Below, piece by piece: positions 18,568 to 27,548 of a stretch of DNA of 64,000 nucleotides. The translations under genes were made by a program, and so were the position numbers. Below the pieces are notes generated by a model. That model was not told where the DNA came from and made no database searches. It was given only the letters and a program-made list of their open reading frames with translations. Source of the stretch: Chloroflexota bacterium (GTDB lineage Bacteria > Chloroflexota > Dehalococcoidia > Lucifugimonadales > Lucifugimonadaceae). Location of the stretch: positions 17,511-81,510 of the forward strand of contig PBKW01000012.1 of assembly GCA_002721615.1 (NCBI GenBank), written 5' to 3'. The first letter of the stretch is position 1; the number at the start of each line of letters is the position of its first letter.

Positions 18568-20037
18568 TTGGAGTACGACACTGTAATTGGTTTAGAAATA
18601 CACGTTCAATTAAATACTAAAAGTAAAATGTTCTGTAGTTGTCCTAATAACTATCAGAATCAAGTACCTAACACATTTGTGTGTCCCGTATGCTTGGCAT
18701 TGCCTGGATCTTTACCAGTGGTAAATAAAACAGCAATAGAATCTGCAATAAAATTAGGATTGGCATTAGATTGCAAAATTGCCCCTATTACAAAATTCGA
18801 TAGAAAAAATTACTCTTATCCAGATCTAATGAAAGGATATCAAATTTCACAATTCGATAAACCTATAGCATTTAATGGTTCTATTAAAATTTCAGATGAA
18901 AAAAATATCAGAATAAATCGGGTTCATATGGAAGAAGATGTAGCAAAATTAATTCATAATGCTATACCAAATGAAGACTCTACATTAATGGATGTAAATA
19001 GAGCTGGTGTTCCACTACTAGAAATAGTTTCAGAACCTGATATAAGAACTACAGATGAAACAGAATTATATATTTCAAAACTTCAATCAATAATTCAATA
19101 TTTAGAAATTGGTTCTGCCAGTATGGAGGAAGGAAGTTTTAGGTGTGATGCAAATATTAGCATAAAACCTAAAAACTCCAATGTGTTAAACGATAGAGTA
19201 GAAATAAAAAACATGAACCGTATTAAAGCTGTAACTAGAGCAATAGAGTTTGAAACAAAAAGACAAATAAAAGTTACTGAATCTGGTAATAGAGTTGTGC
19301 AAGAAACAAGAGGTTGGGATGATGAAAAAGGAATTAGCATTTCACAAAGATCAAAGGAAGACGCTCATGATTACAGATACTTTCCAGAACCTGATATTCC
19401 TATTTTTGAATTGGAATATAAATGGATAGAATCACTAAAAAATAATTTACCTGAATTGCCTTCAGAAAAAATTGATAGGTTTTGTAATGATTATGGCTTA
19501 TCAGAATATGATGCCAAATTGCTCTCTACTTCTATGAATATTTCAAAATATTTTGAAAAAGTTGTACAAAAATTTAGTGATTCTTCTAAAAAACAACTAC
19601 ATGAATTTAGTAAAGAAGCAGCAAATTGGCTAAATGGAGAAGTACTGCGTTTAATGAATAACAATCATATTAAAGATATTAATGACCTGAAAATTTCATC
19701 TGAGAATCTAGCAGAGTTGATAGAGATGTTCCAAAAAAGAGAAATAAGTAATTCCATTGCAAAAGAAGTATTATTAGAAATGTTCCAAACTAAAAAAAAT
19801 CCAAAAAATATTGTTGAAACTAAAGGCTTAAAAAAGATTCAAGATATAGAGGGACTCTCAGAAATAGCCTCTGAAGTCATCAACAATAACTCTCGTGCTA
19901 TTCAAGATTATTTATCTGGTAAGGAAACAGTAATAAAATTCTTAGTTGGTCAAATGATGAAAATGTCTAAAGGGAAAGCAGATCCTAAAATTTCTGAATC
20001 AGTGCTAAAAGAAAAACTTCAAGATTTACCAAAGTAA
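18568..20037 (+). CDS. gatB: Asp/Glu-tRNA amidotransferase subunit B
   Basis: 489 residues, full GatB length. The N-terminal half has EYDTVIGLEIHVQL, the cysteine-rich metal site (CSCPNNYQ, then CPVCLALPGSLPVVN), and KNYSYPDLMKGYQISQ; the C-terminal half is the helical YqeY-like tail ending in VGQMMKMSKGKADP. GatB activates mischarged Glu-tRNA(Gln) or Asp-tRNA(Asn) for amidation with ammonia from GatA. The start is TTG at 18568, 5 bases after GGAG; no ATG precedes the conserved start. gatC and gatA are not adjacent; yvcK and secG follow. Confidence 0.97.
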   Translation: MEYDTVIGLEIHVQLNTKSKMFCSCPNNYQNQVPNTFVCPVCLALPGSLPVVNKTAIESAIKLGLALDCKIAPITKFDRKNYSYPDLMKGYQISQFDKPIAFNGSIKISDEKNIRINRVHMEEDVAKLIHNAIPNEDSTLMDVNRAGVPLLEIVSEPDIRTTDETELYISKLQSIIQYLEIGSASMEEGSFRCDANISIKPKNSNVLNDRVEIKNMNRIKAVTRAIEFETKRQIKVTESGNRVVQETRGWDDEKGISISQRSKEDAHDYRYFPEPDIPIFELEYKWIESLKNNLPELPSEKIDRFCNDYGLSEYDAKLLSTSMNISKYFEKVVQKFSDSSKKQLHEFSKEAANWLNGEVLRLMNNNHIKDINDLKISSENLAELIEMFQKREISNSIAKEVLLEMFQTKKNPKNIVETKGLKKIQDIEGLSEIASEVINNNSRAIQDYLSGKETVIKFLVGQMMKMSKGKADPKISESVLKEKLQDLPK

Positions 20038-20039
20038 TT

Positions 20040-20987
20040 ATGGCAAAAATTAAATCTCAAAAAAATAAAAAAATTGTTGGCATAGGTGGTGGCACTGGGC
20101 TTTCTACTTTACTAAGAGCATTACGTACAAAACCTGTAGACTTAACTGCAATAATTACAGTAGCTGATAATGGAGGAAGCTCTGGTATACTTAGAAAGGA
20201 ATATGGAATCTTACCTCCTGGAGATTTTAGAAATTGTTTAGTAGCTTTGTCCGATGCAGAACCTTTATTGAAGGACTTATTTCAATATAGATTTGAAAGT
20301 AATTCAGAATTAAATGGTCATTCATTTGGAAACTTATTCATTATGGCTATGGAGAAAGTAACTGGAAGTTTTGAAGAAGCAATTAAAGAATCAAGTAAAG
20401 TTCTTAATGTAACTGGTCAACTTATACCTTCTACATTTCAACAAGTAAATTTAATTGCAAAACTAAAAGATGGAAATATGGTAGAGGGAGAAAGTGAAAT
20501 CACAAAATCAAATTCTAGTATTATTGATATAAAATTAAACCCAAAGGATGTTACCCCTTCACCCCAAGCTTTAAAAGCAATTAAGAATTCAGATGTAATA
20601 ATTATTGGGCCAGGAAGTCTTTACACTAGTATTATTCCAAATTTATTAGTCCCTAAAATTATTGAAGAAATTAACAATACTAACAATCCAGTAATTTATG
20701 TATGTAATATAGCAACACAACTTGGAGAAACCACAGGCTATAATGCTATATCTCATCTAGAATCAATCAAAAAGTTTGCCCCTGATCTAAAAATTTCTTC
20801 TATATTAGTAAATTCAAGAATTGAAGAATTAGGTGATAATTTCCCTACAAGCACATGTGTTTTACATAAAAATTTCAATTACTCTGATATTAAAGTAAAA
20901 TACTCTGACTTAATGAATATGAATTTCAAGGGACACCATGATCCTGAGAAACTTTCAAATGCTATTTTTGAAATTTTAAATTATTGA
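20040..20987 (+). CDS. yvcK: YvcK/GlmR-type UDP-sugar-binding regulator
   Basis: 315 residues of the CofD/YvcK superfamily. The N-terminal GIGGGTGLSTLLRALR and ADNGGSSGILRKEYGILPPGDFRN motifs form the nucleotide-sugar site. The GlmR/YvcK branch binds UDP-GlcNAc and steers carbon into cell-wall precursors; the CofD branch, which makes coenzyme F420, has different motifs, so I favour YvcK. It lies 2 bases behind gatB and 30 bases before secG. Confidence 0.9.
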   Translation: MAKIKSQKNKKIVGIGGGTGLSTLLRALRTKPVDLTAIITVADNGGSSGILRKEYGILPPGDFRNCLVALSDAEPLLKDLFQYRFESNSELNGHSFGNLFIMAMEKVTGSFEEAIKESSKVLNVTGQLIPSTFQQVNLIAKLKDGNMVEGESEITKSNSSIIDIKLNPKDVTPSPQALKAIKNSDVIIIGPGSLYTSIIPNLLVPKIIEEINNTNNPVIYVCNIATQLGETTGYNAISHLESIKKFAPDLKISSILVNSRIEELGDNFPTSTCVLHKNFNYSDIKVKYSDLMNMNFKGHHDPEKLSNAIFEILNY

Positions 20988-21017
20988 TAGAATATTATTG
21001 ATATATAGAGGAGAAAA

Positions 21018-21227
21018 ATGATTTACAGTGTTATAGAAATAATTGTTTCTGTACTCTTAATAATAGTAATTTTACTTCAAGTGAGAGGCACAGGCACTGC
21101 TCTTTTTGGGCAAGGAGAAAATTCTTTTAGAGTACGACGAGGCTTTGAAAGAACACTTTTCAGATCAACTATTATATTAGGAATAATATTTGTAGTAGTA
21201 GCTGTGCTTAACGTAAGGTTTAATTAA
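21018..21227 (+). CDS. secG: Preprotein translocase subunit SecG
   Basis: 69 residues with two transmembrane segments (about 5-22 and 52-67) and the SecG loop GTGTALFGQGENSFRVRRG between them. SecG is the small accessory subunit of SecYEG. It has a good ribosome binding site (GAGGAGAAAA). The end of the gene overlaps the end of the convergent cysS by 8 bases. Confidence 0.93.
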   Translation: MIYSVIEIIVSVLLIIVILLQVRGTGTALFGQGENSFRVRRGFERTLFRSTIILGIIFVVVAVLNVRFN

Positions 21228-22587
21228 TTTTTTTCCAAACAGTACCTTCTTGAGAATCTCTTATTTCAATTCCCATTTTTTTTAGTTGTTCTCTAGTTTC
21301 ATCAGCTTCTTTAAATAATTTGTTTTTTCTAAACTTATTTCTTTTATTGATTAAATCATCTATGTAAGCTTCATCGATGTCTTCATTTTCTCTCTCTTGA
21401 TCTTCATTTAAGTTTAATCCTAAGATCATAGCAAGTTCTTTTAGTAATCTCTGTGGACCTAGAATATCATTTCCTAAAGTACTCAATTTATTAATCTCTC
21501 TAGACAAATCAAATAATACACTTAAAGCCTTAGGTGTATTTAAATCGTCCTCCATATATTTTTCAAAAATTTCTCTATATTTATTTATTGAAAAACCTGA
21601 ATGACTTTTTCCCATATTAGAAATCAATGTAGCTTCTCTTAATCTTCTTAGAGCTTTTGACTGAGCTAAAATATTTTCCCTGTCATAAATAATAGGATTT
21701 CTATAATGTGAACTTAACATCCATAATCTCAAAGAATTAGGAGAATGGATTTTCAAAGCATCTCTAAGCCTAATAAGATTTCCTGTAGATTTGCTCATCT
21801 TATCACCAGAAATTTTTAGCAATCCATTATGCATCCAAAATTTAGCAAATCTCACCCCTGAAATGGCTTCAGATTGTGCAATTTCATTTTCATGATGAGG
21901 AAATAAAAGATCTAATCCACCTCCATGAATATCAACAGAATTTCCAAAATTACTCATTACCATAGAACTACATTCAATATGCCACCCCGGCCTACCTCTT
22001 CCCCAAGGAGAATCCCAAAAAGGTTCATCTTCTTTTGATTTCTTCCATAACGCAAAATCTCCAGGATGCTGTTTCTTTTCTTCAATTTCAACTCTAGTAC
22101 CCTGAACGATATTATTTAAATCTCTTCTGCTCAATTTCCCATAATCTTCTTTATTATTTACTTTGAAATAGACACTTCCATCTAAATTATAGGTAAAACC
22201 TTTAATTTCTAATTTCTTTATAAAATCAATAATATTGGAGATTTCATCTGTTGCTCTAGGATAAAAATCAGCTCTTTTGATTCTCAATTTATCCATATCT
22301 TGTATAAAAGCATTGATATATTTTTCAGAAACTTGATGCATAGTTAATTTCTCTTTTTTAGCTTTATCAATTATTTTGTCATCAACATCTGTAAAATTTT
22401 GTATTCTAGTGACTTTAATTTTCTTATATTCCAAATATTTGTGAAGAACTTCGAATACCATAGAAGAAAATGCATGGCCCAAATGAGAGTAATCAGAAGT
22501 AGTAACTCCACAAACATAAATAGTTATTTTATTATTATTTAAATTTAAATTTTTCTTTTTTTTATCTAAACTATCGTAAAATTTCAA
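21220..22587 (-). CDS. cysS: Cysteinyl-tRNA synthetase
   Basis: 455 residues. The HIGH motif appears as HLGH (35-38) after the zinc-ligand Cys26 (YVCGVTTSDYSHLGH); the remaining zinc ligands lie in GWHIECSSM and FPHHENEIAQ; KMSKS is intact (GDKMSKSTGN). It charges tRNA(Cys). It is the last gene of the dnaJ-hspR-clpC-ispDF-cysS run, 7 bases behind ispDF. Gene order clpC-ispD-ispF-cysS recalls the arrangement in many Firmicutes. Confidence 0.96.
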   Translation of the reverse strand: MKFYDSLDKKKKNLNLNNNKITIYVCGVTTSDYSHLGHAFSSMVFEVLHKYLEYKKIKVTRIQNFTDVDDKIIDKAKKEKLTMHQVSEKYINAFIQDMDKLRIKRADFYPRATDEISNIIDFIKKLEIKGFTYNLDGSVYFKVNNKEDYGKLSRRDLNNIVQGTRVEIEEKKQHPGDFALWKKSKEDEPFWDSPWGRGRPGWHIECSSMVMSNFGNSVDIHGGGLDLLFPHHENEIAQSEAISGVRFAKFWMHNGLLKISGDKMSKSTGNLIRLRDALKIHSPNSLRLWMLSSHYRNPIIYDRENILAQSKALRRLREATLISNMGKSHSGFSINKYREIFEKYMEDDLNTPKALSVLFDLSREINKLSTLGNDILGPQRLLKELAMILGLNLNEDQERENEDIDEAYIDDLINKRNKFRKNKLFKEADETREQLKKMGIEIRDSQEGTVWKKIN

Positions 22588-22594
22588 AATACCT

Positions 22595-23794
22595 CTAATT
22601 ATTTAAGTCATTTAAAGTTACTATTGACTGTGCAGCTATTCCTTCAGAATTACCTATAAAACCTAAAAAATCCGTAGTTGTAGCTTTTATATTTACTGAA
22701 AATTCATTTATACCTAGTAAATTAGATAAATTATTTTCTATCTTTTCTCTATAATCTGAAATTTTCGGTTCTTGAGTAATTATAGTAGAGTCCAAGTGTT
22801 TAATCTCAAAGTTTTTTTCTTTCATCATTATTAAGATTTTCTTTAACATTTTAGAACTATCTACTCCTTGTAACGTTAAATCAGTAGAAGGAAAGTGATA
22901 GCCTAAGTCAATTAAACCTAATGCTCCCAAAATCGCATCACAAATTGAATGTAAAAGCACGTCACCATCACTATGTCCATCAAGACCTTTATTATAATCT
23001 ATTTTTATTCCTCCTAATAATAAATCTATCCCTAGTTTCAGTCTGTGACTATCTATTCCTAACCCAAAAACAGAATTACTATTTTTAGAGTTTATAATAT
23101 TTAATTTCTCTAAATCTTCTGTAGTAGTAATTTTAATATTTTTATATTCACCATTAAAAACTTTCACATTATTACCCAATAATTCCACCATTGAAGCATC
23201 ATCCGTAAACTCTTGTAATCGATTCTGATGTGCATCAGTAATTAGACTTAAGCTAAAAATTTGAGGAGTTTGAACTATAAAAACTGATGACCTATCTAAA
23301 GTTTTTTGAACAAATTTATTATTATCGATAATTTTTACAGTATCATTCATTGGAATTACTGGAATCGCAGCATGATATTTCTTTGCTTTATCTAAACCTT
23401 CACTTAATAAATTTTCACTAAAAAATGGCCTGGCTCCATCATGAATCGCCACTAATTTCACTTTATTAAAAATTTCATTTTTTCTAACCTCTTTTAGGGC
23501 ATTTAAAACAGAATCTTGCCTTCTTTCTCCTCCACATACAACAAGAACATTTTTTAAATCCCATTGCCTAATTATTTCTTTCATTAATAATTTTTTATTT
23601 TCTGAAACAACTACAATGGTATAATCAATCAGTTTATGATTACTAAACTTAGAAATACTATGAATAATAAGAGGAATTCCATCAAGCTTAAGAAACATCT
23701 TATCTTTATCACCAGTTCTAGTACTATTTCCTGCAGCTAATATTATTCCTATTGAATAAACAGGTTTATTAGATTTACTCAAATCATTACCCAA
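22595..23794 (-). CDS. ispDF: Bifunctional IspD-IspF of the MEP isoprenoid pathway
   Basis: 399 residues containing two enzymes. Residues about 14-235 are IspD (nucleotide site IILAAGNSTRTG, AIHDGARPF, TTTEDL), which makes CDP-methylerythritol. From about residue 240 the IspF domain follows (GLGIDSHRL and GHSDGDVLLHSICDAILGA with the zinc ligands), which forms the cyclic diphosphate. Fusions of these two non-consecutive enzymes are known from alpha- and epsilon-proteobacteria. It supplies precursors for the squalene-type cluster encoded divergently at 27549-31622. It is 24 bases behind clpC. Confidence 0.95.
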   Translation of the reverse strand: MGNDLSKSNKPVYSIGIILAAGNSTRTGDKDKMFLKLDGIPLIIHSISKFSNHKLIDYTIVVVSENKKLLMKEIIRQWDLKNVLVVCGGERRQDSVLNALKEVRKNEIFNKVKLVAIHDGARPFFSENLLSEGLDKAKKYHAAIPVIPMNDTVKIIDNNKFVQKTLDRSSVFIVQTPQIFSLSLITDAHQNRLQEFTDDASMVELLGNNVKVFNGEYKNIKITTTEDLEKLNIINSKNSNSVFGLGIDSHRLKLGIDLLLGGIKIDYNKGLDGHSDGDVLLHSICDAILGALGLIDLGYHFPSTDLTLQGVDSSKMLKKILIMMKEKNFEIKHLDSTIITQEPKISDYREKIENNLSNLLGINEFSVNIKATTTDFLGFIGNSEGIAAQSIVTLNDLNN

Positions 23795-23818
23795 AATTAA
23801 AAACTTTAAAAGTAAACA

Positions 23819-26137
23819 TTATTTTAGATTATTAACAGATTTTTTTATTGTTTTATCTAAAGAAAAATGCAGATGATCTTTTTTTACATTTACTTTTACA
23901 TTATCTCCTTTTTTAAATTCCCCGCTTAAAATTCTCTTAGCTAATTGATTTTCTAAGTTTCTCTGTACAGCTCTTCTAAGAGGGCGTGCTCCAAAAATTT
24001 TATCAAAACCTTTTTGTACTAACCATTTAAGAGTACTACTTGACACATTAATTTTTACTCCTAAATCTTCCATACGTTTTTTCACTTTTGATACGACAAT
24101 ATTCACAATTTTAAGAAGATCTGCCTCTCCTAATGAATCAAAAATTATAGTTTCATCGATTCTATTTAAAAATTCAGGTCTAAAATGATTAGATAAAGCT
24201 TCTTCTACTTTAGATTTTTTGTTGTTCCATTCTTCATCATTAGATTGAATTTTAAAACCTACTGATTCTCTAGATATATGTTGAGATCCTAAATTACTAG
24301 TCATAATTATTACTGTATTCCTAAAATTTATGACCCTTCCATGACTATCTGTAAGTCTGCCATCATCTAAAACTTGCAATAAAATATTACTAACATCTGA
24401 ATGAGCTTTCTCAATTTCATCAAAAAGAACTACTCTAAAAGGTCTTCTTCTAACAGCTTCTGTTAATTGACCAGAATCATCATAACCTATATAACCTGGA
24501 GGAGAACCTATCAATCTAGAGACGGTATGTTTTTCTTGATATTCAGACATATCTATTCTTACCAAATTATCTTCATCATCAAATAAACTTTCTGCTAGAG
24601 CTCTCGCAAGTTCAGTTTTACCTACTCCAGTAGGACCTAAAAATATAAAAGTTCCTATAGGTCGGTTAGGATCACTAACACCTGATCTTTGCCGTCTAAT
24701 AGCATCAGACAATGCTTCAACTGCCCTATTTTGGCCAACTACTCTTTCATGTAGTCTTTCTTCTAATTTCAACAATCTAGACTTGTCTTTTTCTATTAGT
24801 CTTGAAACAGGAATTGAAGTCCTTTCTGAAATCAATTCAGCAATATTTTCAGGTATTAGTTTTCCAAAACTATTTTTAGAATTTTTTGGGTTTTTTCCTT
24901 CAATTTCAATTCTTAATTTTGCAGCACTTTCATCGATTAAATCAATCGCCTTATCTGGTAAAAACCTGTCAGTGATATATCTTGCACTAAGATTAACTGC
25001 AGATTCAATAGCATCCTTAGAAATTTTTATTTCATGATGATCTTCATATCTTTTACTTAATATTTTTAGCATATCAACTGCTATTTCAGGAGAAGGCTCA
25101 TCTATATTTATTGGAGTAAACCTTCTTTCTAACGCTTTATCTGATTCTATGTACTTTCTATATTCTTCAGGGGTTGTAGCTCCAACTACCTGAAGCTCTC
25201 CTCGTGCTAAAGCTGGTTTCATCATATTAGAAGCATCAATAGCTCCTTCTGCACCTCCAGCCCCAACAACAGTATGTAATTCATCAATAAACAAAACAAT
25301 TTCTCCTGAAGCTGCTCTTATTTCGTCCATCACTGCTTTTAATCTTTCCTCAAACTCTCCTCTAAATTTACTTCCTGCTAACAAAGAAGACATTTCTAAT
25401 TTTATTACCCTTCTTTTTTGTAGTGATGAAGGCACTTCATCTTTTATAATCAATTGAGCTAAACCTTCTACTATAGCTGTTTTTCCTACACCAGCATCAC
25501 CTATTAAAACAGGGTTATTTTTTGTTCTTCTAGACAATGTCTGAATAACTCTCTTAATCTCTAAATCTCTTCCTAAAACAGGATCCAATTTTGAATTTCT
25601 AGCTAATTTAGTTAAATCTACACTGTATTTTTCCAAGGCCTGATATTTACTTTCAGCACTGGGATCTGTAACTCTATGACTACCACGTATATCTTTTAAA
25701 GCATGATAAATTCTTTCTTGAGAAACTCCATATTTAGCAAATATTGTTGATATTTCTCCGTCTTCTAATGAAGCTAATCCATGTAACAAATGTTCTGAGG
25801 CAATATATTCATCTTTTAACCTTTTTTTCTCTTGCAATGAATGATCAATAACTTTTAATAATCTGGGAGTTGCATATATCTGTCTAGTTTCAGAATCTGA
25901 CTCTCCTAATTTTGGAAATGCTCTAATGGCTTTCTCTAAATCAACTCTAATGTTTTCTATTTTTACATCTAAAGCATATAAAATCTTTTCAGTCATCCCA
26001 TTATCAATTGACACTAAACCCATTAATAGATGTTCAGCATCCATTTGACTATTCCTCATATCATGTAGCCATGCACTAGCTTTATTTAAAGCTTCTCTAG
26101 CTTCATCTGTATATTCTTCATGTCTAGGAAAAACCAT
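23819..26137 (-). CDS. clpC: ClpC/ClpA-type AAA+ unfoldase lacking the middle domain
   Basis: 772 residues. Two Clp-N repeats (about 1-150), AAA domain 1 (Walker A GDAGVGKT 213-220, Walker B FIDELH 283-288), AAA domain 2 (Walker A GPTGVGKT 501-508, LFDEIEKAHSDV), and a VGF tripeptide (626-628) at the place of the ClpP-docking loop. Between domain 1 (ending near residue 411) and the start of domain 2 (near 430) only about 20 polar residues remain where ClpC proteins carry a coiled-coil UVR/middle domain. It thus resembles ClpA in shape and ClpC in sequence. It unfolds damaged proteins for ClpP. hspR precedes it by 20 bases. Confidence 0.94.
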   Translation of the reverse strand: MVFPRHEEYTDEAREALNKASAWLHDMRNSQMDAEHLLMGLVSIDNGMTEKILYALDVKIENIRVDLEKAIRAFPKLGESDSETRQIYATPRLLKVIDHSLQEKKRLKDEYIASEHLLHGLASLEDGEISTIFAKYGVSQERIYHALKDIRGSHRVTDPSAESKYQALEKYSVDLTKLARNSKLDPVLGRDLEIKRVIQTLSRRTKNNPVLIGDAGVGKTAIVEGLAQLIIKDEVPSSLQKRRVIKLEMSSLLAGSKFRGEFEERLKAVMDEIRAASGEIVLFIDELHTVVGAGGAEGAIDASNMMKPALARGELQVVGATTPEEYRKYIESDKALERRFTPINIDEPSPEIAVDMLKILSKRYEDHHEIKISKDAIESAVNLSARYITDRFLPDKAIDLIDESAAKLRIEIEGKNPKNSKNSFGKLIPENIAELISERTSIPVSRLIEKDKSRLLKLEERLHERVVGQNRAVEALSDAIRRQRSGVSDPNRPIGTFIFLGPTGVGKTELARALAESLFDDEDNLVRIDMSEYQEKHTVSRLIGSPPGYIGYDDSGQLTEAVRRRPFRVVLFDEIEKAHSDVSNILLQVLDDGRLTDSHGRVINFRNTVIIMTSNLGSQHISRESVGFKIQSNDEEWNNKKSKVEEALSNHFRPEFLNRIDETIIFDSLGEADLLKIVNIVVSKVKKRMEDLGVKINVSSSTLKWLVQKGFDKIFGARPLRRAVQRNLENQLAKRILSGEFKKGDNVKVNVKKDHLHFSLDKTIKKSVNNLK

Positions 26138-26157
26138 CTATACCTCTTTACTAAATT

Positions 26158-26496
26158 TTATCTTCCTGAATTTAAACTTTTATTATTTTTATCTCTTAAA
26201 ATAATTAATTCTTTAATTAAATCTTGAACTTGATTCTCTAATTCAAAAACTCTTTCATTGAGACGCTCAATAATTTCTACTCCAGCTAAATTAACTCCTA
26301 AATCTTCTATCCATTGTTTTATCTGAAGTAATCTATCAACATCTTTTCTAGAATATAACCGAGTATTACCATTAGATCTTTTCGGTCTAACTAAACCTGC
26401 TCTTTCATAATATCTCAAAGTTTGAACATGAACTCCTATAAATCTAGCAGTGACACTTATAGCATAACAAGGTTCATCATAATCAAAGTGCATCAT
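26158..26496 (-). CDS. hspR: HspR, MerR-family heat-shock repressor
   Basis: 112 residues. The MerR-type DNA-binding domain reads YAISVTARFIGVHVQTLRYY then ERAGLVRPKR, with a C-terminal coiled coil (ERVFELENQVQDLIKEL). HspR binds HAIR elements (CTTGAGT-N7-ACTCAAG) and represses chaperone genes. It overlaps dnaJ by 14 bases and is followed by clpC, so it probably controls its own operon. I did not find a HAIR site upstream of dnaJ (27416-27548), so its operator may differ. Confidence 0.92.
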   Translation of the reverse strand: MMHFDYDEPCYAISVTARFIGVHVQTLRYYERAGLVRPKRSNGNTRLYSRKDVDRLLQIKQWIEDLGVNLAGVEIIERLNERVFELENQVQDLIKELIILRDKNNKSLNSGR

Positions 26497-27415
26497 TACC
26501 TCTCTTAGAAATTCTTAGTTTTTCTAAAATATCCTTTTCGTGATTAGAAATTTCTGAAGGAATAGAAATATTAATTTCTACAATTAATGAACCTATGTTA
26601 TTAGAATTTAATTCTGGCATACCTTTATTTTTAATTTTAAAAAGTGTCAAATTTTTAGTAACTGCAGGAATTTTTAAACTAATAGGTTTATCTAATGTAT
26701 CCACAATAATTTCACCACCTAAAATAGCATCTAAATAATCAACTTTAACTTTAGTAAACAAATCATTATTTTTTCTAACAAAATTATTTTCTTTAACTTC
26801 TTTAATAACAATATTAATAACTTTTGAATCCGGTCTTCGTAATTTTATTATTCCTTCATTTTTCATTCCTTTAGGAATTTTAAATTCAATATTTTTAGAT
26901 TTTAATGTCTTGCCAGATCCATCACAAAATGTACATTTTATAGATTGAAATTTTTCATCAATATTACATTTATCACAATTAATTTTTTCTTTTATAGTTA
27001 TGATTTTTTTTGTTCCAAAACATAAATCTTTTAAAGTAACTGGAATCTCTATTTTATGGGAATTGCTATTTTCAAAATTAGATTTAGAACTATTATTAAA
27101 ATTAAAAAAATCATTAAATGAGAAAAAATCTCTATCAAGATCTTTCTTATATTTAAAAGAATTATTAATACCATTAGATCTTATTTGATCCGCATGTAAC
27201 CAATTATTTCCAAAATCATCATAATCTTTCCTAGTTTTATCATCCGATAGAACTTGATATGCCTGATTGATTTCTTTAAATTTTTGCTCGTTATAAGAAT
27301 TTTTTTTATTAACATCAGGGTGAAATTTTCTAGCTAATTTCCTAAATGCAGAAATAATATCCTTCTTATTAGAATTTTTACTAACACCCAAAATGCTATA
27401 ATAATCTCTAGTCAC
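26483..27415 (-). CDS. dnaJ: DnaJ/CbpA-type co-chaperone with half a zinc finger
   Basis: 310 residues. The J domain (1-70) carries HPD at 32-34. A Gly-poor, Asn/Phe-rich linker follows (75-120). The zinc region has only two CxxC pairs, Cys147/Cys150 and Cys161/Cys164, where full DnaJ has four CxxCxGxG repeats. The C-terminal substrate-binding domain follows (LDAILGGEIIVDTLDK, FKIKNKGMPELNSNN). It should stimulate DnaK ATPase. It is the first gene of the heat-shock operon. Confidence 0.9.
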   Translation of the reverse strand: MTRDYYSILGVSKNSNKKDIISAFRKLARKFHPDVNKKNSYNEQKFKEINQAYQVLSDDKTRKDYDDFGNNWLHADQIRSNGINNSFKYKKDLDRDFFSFNDFFNFNNSSKSNFENSNSHKIEIPVTLKDLCFGTKKIITIKEKINCDKCNIDEKFQSIKCTFCDGSGKTLKSKNIEFKIPKGMKNEGIIKLRRPDSKVINIVIKEVKENNFVRKNNDLFTKVKVDYLDAILGGEIIVDTLDKPISLKIPAVTKNLTLFKIKNKGMPELNSNNIGSLIVEINISIPSEISNHEKDILEKLRISKRGNDAL

Positions 27416-27548
27416 TTAATCTCACAATATAATTATAAAATATCTAATAATAATATTATCATATTTATTAACTAATAACTATCATCTATTTCAACTTTTG
27501 TAAAAGATTCTTATTATTTAAAATAAATAAAAATTATAAATATAAAAA
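27416..27548. promoter_or_regulatory. Divergent promoter region between dnaJ and the prenyl synthase gene
   Basis: A 133-base gap, over 80 percent AT, between the heat-shock operon and the squalene-type cluster. CTTTT-GT-AAAAG at 27495-27506 is the only short inverted repeat I noticed. No HAIR-like heat-shock operator is visible. Confidence 0.4.

Noticed and set aside
27416-27548. Heat-shock HAIR operator upstream of dnaJ
   Set aside because: No CTTGAG or CTCAAG half-site is present on either strand of this gap.
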